The position numbers and the translations under genes are program-made. Below the pieces are notes generated by a model that worked only from the letters and a program-made list of their open reading frames with translations, made no database searches and was not told the DNA's origin. DNA of 50,003 bases, from contig CAIYHQ010000048.1 of NCBI GenBank assembly GCA_903926075.1, forward strand, positions 1 to 50,003. The letters are read 5' to 3'. The stretch comes from an uncultured Methanomicrobiales archaeon (GTDB lineage: Archaea > Halobacteriota > Methanomicrobia > Methanomicrobiales > Methanospirillaceae). Positions 42,682-50,003 of this stretch are shown here, piece after piece. How positions within the stretch are numbered: position 1 is the stretch's first letter; every line of letters begins with the position of its first letter.

Positions 42682-45384
42682 TCAATCATCAATAAAACGC
42701 CACATGCCATTCGACACAATTATCTCAAATCTGGCTCCTTGACCAGGTTCCCCGGTCTCCTTTATCGTCAATCCTGTAATTGCAAGTATTTCGCGAGAGA
42801 GAAATAATCCAAGTCCAGTATTCTTTCCATATCCATATTCGAAGATCTTCTCTCTCTCCTCCTCAGGTATACCAGTACCATCGTCTTCGAAAATGAGAAT
42901 ATAATTATTTTCATGTTTCTTTGCAGAGAATCGTATTGTTGTGATCTTACCTCCATATCTTATTGAGTTGTCCATCAGATTGTAAAAAACTTTGATAATT
43001 AGCGGGTCAGAGAATACTTCAATATCAGCCGAAATATCGTTTTTAACATAACCTTGCTCTGACGGAGTTTGCGTTATCGCACTATCCACAAGTGTTCTGA
43101 TATTATGCCAGACTGGAGAATTGACACCGATTTTCTCATATTCCCTTGTGAACTGAATCATCGAGGATATTCGTTCTGCTGCGTTTGTGACTTTCTGAAG
43201 ATAGTAATCAATCGAAGGATCCAATTGTTTCTTTTTAATAATAGCAAGAAAACCATCTATTATCGATACTTGATTTTTTATATCATGACGAGTGATGCTA
43301 GACAGAAGGTTGAGTTTTCGGTTTACCTGACGGATTGCTTCCTCTGCCCGCTTTCGTTCGGTAATGTCGGTAACCATTGCGAATGCGCCGGCAAATCCAT
43401 TATCTTTAAAAATTGGAGTCGAAGAAACAAGTCCCCATACCTTTTTACCATTTTTTGTGCGATACAAACGTTCAAACTTTCCACTAATTCCCCTTTTACG
43501 CTCCTCTGTAATATGTTCGTGGCTAGTTAATTCACTCGAATCAAGAAAATCAATAAGAGGACGTCCCTGCATTTCATCTTGCGAGTATTCAAGCAATTCT
43601 GCCATATAACCATTAATCGAAATGATGTGGTATTGAGGATCGAGAATTATAATCCCTTCCTGTGCAGTTTCGATTATTCGGCGATATCGTTCTTCACTTT
43701 CCTTTAATTCATTTTCCATCCTCTTTCGGTCTGTAATATCCCTTCCTGACATTATGACATGTTTAATCTCATCGTTCGATGAATACTCAGGGACAGTATT
43801 TATTTCAACCCTAATACCGTTTGGGAGCAGAAATTCATTCTGTATCTTCATCCCGGTATCAAAAACAGAATCTATCATCTTTTCTAATTCATCCGAAATT
43901 GTGTCGGGGAATCCAAGTTCCCTGTGAGTTTTATCTATAAAATCCTCTATATTAATTCCCGTTTGCAGCTTCATTGAATGATTTACATACTGATGACGGT
44001 GATTTCGATCGATTCTAGTTATACCCTCATTAATGGACTCTGCAAGACTACGGAATTTTGCTTCACTTTCTTGAACCTTTAAGTTAAGGGTCTTGATCCC
44101 TTCAAGAGTTTGCCTTAGTTCGTCTTCAATACGATATCGTTCATCAATCTCTCGTTTTAAATCGGAATTCCTATTTTCGAGTTGATTCGTCCGTTCTTTT
44201 ATTTGAGATTCCAGGTTTTCCTGATGATTTAACAGTTGGGCTTTTGTCTTATTATATTCGGTTATATCTCTAATTGTCCCTAAATACCCCTTAACAGAGC
44301 CATCTTCGTTTCGTCGGCATACTGCAGTAATTAAAACGTCAAAAATTGTACCATCTTTTTTTATACCCTGTGCAGGATATTCTTTGATATATCCTTTCTG
44401 TTCAATATGTTTTGTGAAATAATCCCGGTTCTCCTGATGTGCATAGACTGAAATAACTGGTATTTGAAGCATTTCTTCCCGGGTTTCATAACCAAATAAT
44501 TCAATTAATGAATCATTAAAATCAAACCATTTTCCATCAAGAGTGGTAAAAAACAGACTATCAAGGGATGTTTTAAAAAATTCATGGTATAGAGCTTTAC
44601 TATCCCTTAATGCATCCTCGGCATTTTTTTGTTCGGTAATGTCAATGAGAAAATTCAATGTTGCTGGCCGGTCTTCCCATATGATAGCAATAGAATTGAG
44701 ATCTACCCATCGAATCGTTCCATCTTTTCGAATTAATCTGAATGGATTATGAGAAGGAATATTTTCTCCATTAATTCGTTTAGAATATTGTTCAAACACC
44801 TGATCACGATCTTCCGGATGAAGAAATTGAGTGAATGGATTAGTCAGCAATTCATTTTCAGAATACCCAGATATTTTAACACATTGCGGGTTGAACATCT
44901 TGAACTCATCATCCTGTACTACAGCAATAGCCTCTCTAGCGTTCTCGATCAAATTGCGATAATTACATTCACTTTTTTTTAGAGCTTGATCTACTTGTCT
45001 TTTTGAGATGGAATGTTGGATCTTGTGTATAAGTTCAGTATAGACAGATTTTAAATCGTTACCCTTTTGTAAATAAAAATCAGCCCCTGCATTAAGAGCA
45101 TCAATGACAATCTCTTCCCGTCCTCGACCTGTAAAGATAATAAATGGAATGGAATTTCCTTCTGAACGGATGTTTTTAAGAAATTCTATTCCATCCATCT
45201 CGGGCATCTGATAATCTGAAATAATTGCATCATATCTTACTGTTTTAAGGTGATTGAACGCTTTCAAAACGGATGGACATGTATCAACAGCAAATTCCCC
45301 ACTTTTTTCAAGGAAACGTTTCCCGATTTCTAATACATCGCGTTCGTCATCAACATAAAGAACATGGATTAGATCGTCATTCAT
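42682..45384 (-). CDS. Receiver-PAS4-histidine kinase
   Basis: 900 residues. Receiver 1-120 (LYVDDERDVLE, ISDYQMPEMDG, FTGRGREE). PAS1 at about 137-255 (LIENAREAIAVVQDD). PAS2 at about 260-380 (FFKTSLDSLFFTTLDG). Coiled coil at about 380-440. PAS3 at about 445-560 (LAESINEGITRIDRN). PAS4 at about 568-685 (IIETAQEGIIILDPQ). Kinase core with His in SSITRHDIKNQ, NLMDNSIRYG, FEDDGTGIP and GYGKNTGLGLFLSREIL, all present. ATG overlaps the upstream stop (ATGA); the next gene starts two bases after its own stop. Confidence 0.93.
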   Translation of the reverse strand: MNDDLIHVLYVDDERDVLEIGKRFLEKSGEFAVDTCPSVLKAFNHLKTVRYDAIISDYQMPEMDGIEFLKNIRSEGNSIPFIIFTGRGREEIVIDALNAGADFYLQKGNDLKSVYTELIHKIQHSISKRQVDQALKKSECNYRNLIENAREAIAVVQDDEFKMFNPQCVKISGYSENELLTNPFTQFLHPEDRDQVFEQYSKRINGENIPSHNPFRLIRKDGTIRWVDLNSIAIIWEDRPATLNFLIDITEQKNAEDALRDSKALYHEFFKTSLDSLFFTTLDGKWFDFNDSLIELFGYETREEMLQIPVISVYAHQENRDYFTKHIEQKGYIKEYPAQGIKKDGTIFDVLITAVCRRNEDGSVKGYLGTIRDITEYNKTKAQLLNHQENLESQIKERTNQLENRNSDLKREIDERYRIEDELRQTLEGIKTLNLKVQESEAKFRSLAESINEGITRIDRNHRHQYVNHSMKLQTGINIEDFIDKTHRELGFPDTISDELEKMIDSVFDTGMKIQNEFLLPNGIRVEINTVPEYSSNDEIKHVIMSGRDITDRKRMENELKESEERYRRIIETAQEGIIILDPQYHIISINGYMAELLEYSQDEMQGRPLIDFLDSSELTSHEHITEERKRGISGKFERLYRTKNGKKVWGLVSSTPIFKDNGFAGAFAMVTDITERKRAEEAIRQVNRKLNLLSSITRHDIKNQVSIIDGFLAIIKKKQLDPSIDYYLQKVTNAAERISSMIQFTREYEKIGVNSPVWHNIRTLVDSAITQTPSEQGYVKNDISADIEVFSDPLIIKVFYNLMDNSIRYGGKITTIRFSAKKHENNYILIFEDDGTGIPEEEREKIFEYGYGKNTGLGLFLSREILAITGLTIKETGEPGQGARFEIIVSNGMWRFIDD

Positions 45385-48300
45385 ATTGAATCCTCAATAA
45401 AACGCCACTTCTCACCTGGTATTATTATCTCAAAGCGTGCTCCTTTTCCAGGTTCTCCTGTTTCACGGACTTTTATATTAGTAATATCCAGAATTTCTCT
45501 TGAAAGGGCCAGACCAAGTCCTGTATTTTTACCAAAACCGCGTTCGAAGATTTGTTCTTTTTCATTGAAAGGAACACCATATCCGTCATCCTCACAAATC
45601 ATTATCATATCTTCATCTTTTTCATCAAGATAAAACCTGATAGTCGTAATTTTCCCGGCGTAACGCACTGCATTATCTATCAGGTTATAACATACCTTTA
45701 CAAATAGCGGGTCTGCAAATACTTCAAAATTTGCAGGGATATCGTTTTTCACTATAACGTTTCCAATTGGGGCTTGATTTACTGCATTATCTACAATTTT
45801 GAGAGCTTTCTGCCAGGAAGGGGAATGTACTCCTATAAGTTCATATTCTCTGGTAAACTGGATCATTGACAGGATTCGTTGTGCAGCTGTTGAAGCTTTA
45901 TGAAAATATTGATCGAGTGTGGAATCTGGTTGTTTATCTTCCAGAATAGAGAGATATCCCATCAATACAGTAAGCTGATTGTTAATGTCATGTCGGGTGA
46001 TACTGGAAAGAAGAGTAAGTTTCTTATTCGCTATGGCGAGTGAAGTCGAGTATTTTCTGAGCTCCTGTTCATGGTACTCCATTTCCAGTTCCAGTTCTTT
46101 GCGCTCAGTGATATCACGGATACTATGAACTGTTCCTATCAGTTTGTGTGTCTCGTCCAGAATTGGATCTGTAACAACAACAAAAAGCTGGTTACCTATC
46201 TCGAGTTCCATCGTTTCCCGTTTCAGCGAACTCTGCATACGGATGAATGGGCAACCATGAATCGGCCCTAAAGAACCATGCACAACCTTCCAGCATTGTA
46301 ACCCAATAATGTCATCTGGGTTCTTTGCACAAACTATGTCCTGCATAGTTCGATTACACATTATTATTCTCTGATTCGCGTCTAAAAGACAAATTCCATC
46401 CTGATTTGAATCAAACGTATGTTGCCAATTGAGTACTGCGTCATGAAGGGCTTCTTCAGCAATTTTACGCTCAGAGATATCACGAATGGATTCTATAGCT
46501 CCGATACGGTTACCGTGGAGATCGAATATAGGTGATCCAGTCACCCATAAGTATGCCCCTTTTCCTTCGTATAAAGCAGGGGCAAAGACTTCTGCATAAA
46601 GTGTTTTTCCTTTTTTCTGGACATACCGATATTTCATTTTCAGGTCATTATCATCCAGATCAATAAGATCAAGCAGGTGTTTCCGTCGCTCGCCGTAGAA
46701 GGGAATTGTGTATGCATAGTCTCCTTCGCCAATCATCTCATCCTTGCTAATTCCTGTCATCTCCTCCATCGCAAGGTTCCATGCCACCACAATTCCATCA
46801 CGGTCAATGACTATTGTTGCATCAGGGAGAAATTCAATAATATCAGTAAGTTCCCGCTTTGATTGTTCCAATGCCTGTTGTTGCTGGTTTAATTCCTCCA
46901 AATTGGCGCGAAGTTCCTCTTCTGTTGCTGCAATTTGCTCATATGAAGATTTCAGTTCTTCCTCTGCATGCTTGCGCTCGGTAATGTCCAGCAATGAAAT
47001 GACAACTGCATAGGGTTCCGGCTCTCCTTGTCTGATAAGTGGGCTTGTATTGATACTAACCCATGAAAATCCTCCATTAGCACTTGTAATGCCCATAATA
47101 ACATTTTTGCATGATTCACCGTTTTCCAATGTATGAATTGATGGATGTTCTCTCTCTGGAAAATCAATTCCATCTTCGTGAATTGTCTTCCACTTGTGAC
47201 TTGTTGAAGTATGACCTATCATTTCCATGGCAGTAACGCCAAATATCTGTTCAGCTGCTTTATTCCATGTTATTATCTTTCCCGACTTTTCCTGGAGGAT
47301 TATTGCCTCATTTACTGATAGAACAACGTTTCTGAACTTCTCTTCGCTTGCTTTAAGCGCTTCTTCCTTGAAAATTCTATCAGTTATATCTTCAAGTGTC
47401 TCTACTGCCCCTATCACAGAACCATCTGAATCCATAATTGAAGAGGCTGTAAAATACAACCAGACCCCGCTCACCCCCATATACGGGAAAAAATCAATTG
47501 CTTCGTAGGCATCCTCAACATACTTAGATCTATGATATTTTCCGGTATACCATTCAGGGATTTTCTCTATTGATCCATCTAATATTAAATCTGCCAACAC
47601 CGGGCGTTCTTTCTCATAAAACGCTTTCCAGGCTAATTTTGTACCGATCACTTCTTCAGATTTAATCTGACTGTATTTCTCAAGTGATTCATTCCAGCTT
47701 ATAATCCGATGATCTTTATCAATCACAAACTGAGGAATTGGTGAACCGTGAACTATCCCCTGAAATTTTTTTTCAATCTCGTGCAATGCCTGCGAAGCGA
47801 TTTTATTCTCTTCTAACTGCTGTCGTAATTCTTCTTCATTCGAGGCAATTTGTTCATATGCTGCCTGAAGTTCATAGTTCTTCGCATTCAGTGCTTCTTC
47901 ACGTTCTTTTAGCTCTGTTATATCCCTGCCAACTGACTGATATTCCTTTAACTTACCATTAGTGTCAAAAATAGCACGATCAACCCATCTTTGCCACCGG
48001 GTACTGCCGTCTGGAAGAAAAATTTTTTGCTCAACTGTTACATACGGGTTACTCTGATTGAGGGAAGAAATTAGTCTGCCAACATTCTGATTGTCTTTAT
48101 GAGGCATTTTTGGCTTGAATTTAGTGCCGATAATTTCTTTACGATCCAATCCAAAATATCGACAATAGGCTTCATTCACAAATACATGCGTTCCATCAGG
48201 AAGGAACCGGCAGATAAATTCAGTTTGATCCTCAACAACATTCCGATACCGTTCTTCGCTGTCTTTAAGCAGTTTTTCAGTTTGTTTTCGAGATACTGCG

Positions 48301-48671
48301 TACCGGATCTTGTTGGAAAGCTCGGCAAATTGTGCCTTTGGATTACCACCTTTCTGAATATAAAAATCTGCTCCACAGTTAAGAGCCTCAATTACAACTT
48401 CTTCACGCCCTCTTCCAGTAAAAACGATAAATGGTATTTGATTCCCTGTTTTTTTAAGATGTCGCAGGAACTGGATTCCATTCATTTCCTGCATCTCATA
48501 GTCTGATACTATGACATCATAATGAATGGAATTCAGAAGATCAAGTGCCTCTCTAACTGAAACTACAATATCAACATTAAAATTTCCTTCTTTCTCAAGG
48601 AAAAGTTTCCCTAAAGTTAAAAGTTCAGTTTCATCATCGACATAGAGGACACGGATTGATTCTGAATTCAT
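45381..48671 (-). CDS. Receiver-PAS5-histidine kinase
   Basis: 1096 residues. Receiver 1-120 (LYVDDETELLT, VSDYEMQEMNG). PAS1 at about 138-255 (VVEDQTEFICRF). Coiled coil. PAS2 at about 300-425 (IVHGSPIPQFVIDKD). PAS3 at about 435-560 (VVLSVNEAIILQEKSG). A second coiled coil at about 560-600. PAS4 at about 605-725 (IIEFLPDATIVIDRDG). PAS5 at about 735-850 (TFDSNQDGICLLDANQ, with a Cys-containing loop GPIHGCPFIRMQ). Kinase core with His in SSITRHDINNQ, NLIDNAVRYA, CEDDGYGVP and GFGKNTGLGLALSREIL, intact. The ATG lies one base after the upstream stop. Confidence 0.93.
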   Translation of the reverse strand: MNSESIRVLYVDDETELLTLGKLFLEKEGNFNVDIVVSVREALDLLNSIHYDVIVSDYEMQEMNGIQFLRHLKKTGNQIPFIVFTGRGREEVVIEALNCGADFYIQKGGNPKAQFAELSNKIRYAVSRKQTEKLLKDSEERYRNVVEDQTEFICRFLPDGTHVFVNEAYCRYFGLDRKEIIGTKFKPKMPHKDNQNVGRLISSLNQSNPYVTVEQKIFLPDGSTRWQRWVDRAIFDTNGKLKEYQSVGRDITELKEREEALNAKNYELQAAYEQIASNEEELRQQLEENKIASQALHEIEKKFQGIVHGSPIPQFVIDKDHRIISWNESLEKYSQIKSEEVIGTKLAWKAFYEKERPVLADLILDGSIEKIPEWYTGKYHRSKYVEDAYEAIDFFPYMGVSGVWLYFTASSIMDSDGSVIGAVETLEDITDRIFKEEALKASEEKFRNVVLSVNEAIILQEKSGKIITWNKAAEQIFGVTAMEMIGHTSTSHKWKTIHEDGIDFPEREHPSIHTLENGESCKNVIMGITSANGGFSWVSINTSPLIRQGEPEPYAVVISLLDITERKHAEEELKSSYEQIAATEEELRANLEELNQQQQALEQSKRELTDIIEFLPDATIVIDRDGIVVAWNLAMEEMTGISKDEMIGEGDYAYTIPFYGERRKHLLDLIDLDDNDLKMKYRYVQKKGKTLYAEVFAPALYEGKGAYLWVTGSPIFDLHGNRIGAIESIRDISERKIAEEALHDAVLNWQHTFDSNQDGICLLDANQRIIMCNRTMQDIVCAKNPDDIIGLQCWKVVHGSLGPIHGCPFIRMQSSLKRETMELEIGNQLFVVVTDPILDETHKLIGTVHSIRDITERKELELEMEYHEQELRKYSTSLAIANKKLTLLSSITRHDINNQLTVLMGYLSILEDKQPDSTLDQYFHKASTAAQRILSMIQFTREYELIGVHSPSWQKALKIVDNAVNQAPIGNVIVKNDIPANFEVFADPLFVKVCYNLIDNAVRYAGKITTIRFYLDEKDEDMIMICEDDGYGVPFNEKEQIFERGFGKNTGLGLALSREILDITNIKVRETGEPGKGARFEIIIPGEKWRFIEDSI

Positions 48672-48672
48672 T

Positions 48673-50003
48673 TTATTTCACTTTCAATCTCCAAATCCCA
48701 TTCGGAACAGTAATTTCAAACCTGGCACCTTTACCTGGAATGCCTGTTTCCTTTATCGTCATTCTACTCAAAGAGAGAATTTCCTTAATTAAAAAAAGTC
48801 CATAACCGGTATTTTTTCCAAATCCACTTTTGAATATATGTTTTTTATCACTTGCACTGATACCTTCACCATTATCTTCCCATACAATAGTTGCTTCCTC
48901 ATCAGTTCTATTGACATAAACATCAATGCGGGTCACACATTGACCATGTCGGATAGAATTATCAAGAAGATTAAAAAATATTTTTTCGATAATAGGTTCA
49001 ACAAATATCTGAAAACCTGAAATATTAGAATTCAATTTTATTGACTCAGGCATTTCCAATCGTTGTAGCATATCCTCAATGTCCAGCCATTGAGTTTTGT
49101 GACTTTGAAGACTCAAATACATTTTAGTAAATGCAATCTGATTTTGAATAGTATGTGAAGCAGATTCTATCTTCTTGCAATACTCATCCAGAGGAGGAAT
49201 AAGTTCCTTTCTTTTTAGGAGATTGACATACCCAAGAATTATAATAACCTGGTTAAGAATATCATGCCTCGTCATACTTCCAAGAAGGTGCAATTCATTG
49301 TTTGCTTTAGACAAGGATTGTTCAATCTGTTTAAATTCAGTAATATCAAAAAATGTTGCCAAAATATTCTCTTCAAGTAATATCCCTGAAATAATGACAT
49401 TCCGTTCTACACCGTTTTTACATGTAATCCGGTATTCTCTTGGTTCAATGTTAGTCTGTTCCAATTTAGCCCGTGTGATATCTTCTTCCCATGTTCTTAG
49501 TACCCATGTGCGATATATTTCATCTGGATAGGCTTTAAGCCACCAATTTTCTAATGAATTGAGATCGTTACCTGAATAGCCAAAAATCTGAAGAAATGCA
49601 CTGTTACAATATACTGTTTTCCCGTCCTGATTGATCAATCCTAATGGAACAGGCATCTTTTCTATTATAGTTTTAAACCGGTTTTCGCTTTCTATTAATG
49701 CTATTTCGGCTTTTTTGCGTTCAGTAATGTCTTCTATAGATGATAGAATATGAGGTTTACCATCAATAATGATAGTTTTCGATGAAAACCTGCAATTTCT
49801 GACTTCACCATTTTTCCTTTGACAGTGAACTTCTATGCCCGATATCTGCAAATTATTTTTCAATAGAGTAGTTATCTGTAAATATTCATGTACCTCTGCA
49901 AAAATTTTCAAATCTCCAGAGGTTTTTCCGACAACTTCTTCTTTGGTGTATCCAGTTTCTTGTAAAAAAGGTTCATTTACATCAACAAACGTGCCATCAA
50001 CTG
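48673..50003 (-). CDS. PAS histidine kinase, 5' end beyond the window (partial)
   Basis: The frame is open to the window edge; the TTG at 49911 is not the start, because the upstream codons (VDGTFVDVNEPFLQETGYTK) continue a PAS domain. Visible: a partial PAS, then a PAS with FRLN-type end (about 70 to 195 from 49911, IIEKMPVPLGLINQDG to FFDITEFKQ), His in GSMTRHDILNQ, NLLDNSIRHGQ, WEDNGEGIS, GFGKNTGYGLFLIKEIL and GKGARFEITVPNG. The kinase is complete. It is the most upstream visible member of the five-gene array; whether it has an N-terminal receiver cannot be seen. Confidence 0.9.
   Translation of the reverse strand, partial: VDGTFVDVNEPFLQETGYTKEEVVGKTSGDLKIFAEVHEYLQITTLLKNNLQISGIEVHCQRKNGEVRNCRFSSKTIIIDGKPHILSSIEDITERKKAEIALIESENRFKTIIEKMPVPLGLINQDGKTVYCNSAFLQIFGYSGNDLNSLENWWLKAYPDEIYRTWVLRTWEEDITRAKLEQTNIEPREYRITCKNGVERNVIISGILLEENILATFFDITEFKQIEQSLSKANNELHLLGSMTRHDILNQVIIILGYVNLLKRKELIPPLDEYCKKIESASHTIQNQIAFTKMYLSLQSHKTQWLDIEDMLQRLEMPESIKLNSNISGFQIFVEPIIEKIFFNLLDNSIRHGQCVTRIDVYVNRTDEEATIVWEDNGEGISASDKKHIFKSGFGKNTGYGLFLIKEILSLSRMTIKETGIPGKGARFEITVPNGIWRLKVK

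Noticed and set aside
48673-49911. TTG at 49911 as the start of the last kinase
   Set aside because: The frame upstream continues a PAS domain to the window edge, so the gene is partial rather than starting here.

Overview
The window looks like a chromosomal segment from a methanogenic archaeon, probably order Methanomicrobiales (Methanospirillum/Methanoregula-like). The evidence is an archaeal histone of the HMf type, TATA-like promoters with very short or absent leaders, poly-T terminators, bacterial-type UvrABC (which methanogens of this class carry), and many histidine kinases of the archaeal PAS type, whose phosphoacceptor sits in an S-I-T-R-H-D-I-x-N-Q motif. Genus assignment is an inference. 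No tRNA, rRNA or CRISPR array was seen.

Layout. (1) 1-1871: the 3' end of a possible transposase abuts a membrane PAS sensor that ends abruptly without a kinase domain. (2) 1948-8233: a tightly overlapping uvrA-uvrC-uvrB nucleotide excision repair operon on the minus strand. (3) 8387-14281: a receiver-PAS4 protein without a kinase domain, two membrane proteins, a divergent surface protein with TPR, transglutaminase-like and Cys-rich repeats, the histone, and a small methyltransferase. (4) 14489-20707: two sensor kinases flank a gene graveyard that holds a dead MNT-HEPN toxin-antitoxin pair, a dead methyltransferase and a dead beta-helix surface protein. An apparently intact MntA-HepT pair sits against the broken 3' end of the last. 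(5) 20907-25021: two secreted or surface proteins, one a 1191-residue Asn-rich right-handed beta-helix protein with about 26 repeats and a C-terminal Ig-like domain. (6) 25097-30525: a plus-strand signalling cluster with a soluble receiver-PAS-HAMP-MCP protein, a CheC-like gene interrupted by an in-frame amber codon, a PAS histidine kinase, a CheY-like receiver and a second CheC. No CheA or CheW is visible. (7) 30587-50003: minus-strand arrays of receiver-PAS(n)-kinase proteins. Two genes lie left of a divergent Fe-S protein gene and five lie to its right, and most junctions are 4-base ATGA overlaps.

How it works together. The repair operon and histone are housekeeping. Most of the rest is environmental sensing. 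The hybrid kinases carry their receiver at the N terminus and could form phosphorelay networks within each array, because they are co-transcribed paralogs. The arrays show active remodelling: near-identical N-terminal modules in different genes, a truncated 24-codon start of one more member, and one member that has lost both the phosphoacceptor His and the glycine-rich ATP lid.

The features most worth following up are the amber-interrupted CheC in a CheA-less chemosensory cluster, the kinase array with an embedded pseudokinase, and the nested MNT-HEPN and beta-helix debris.
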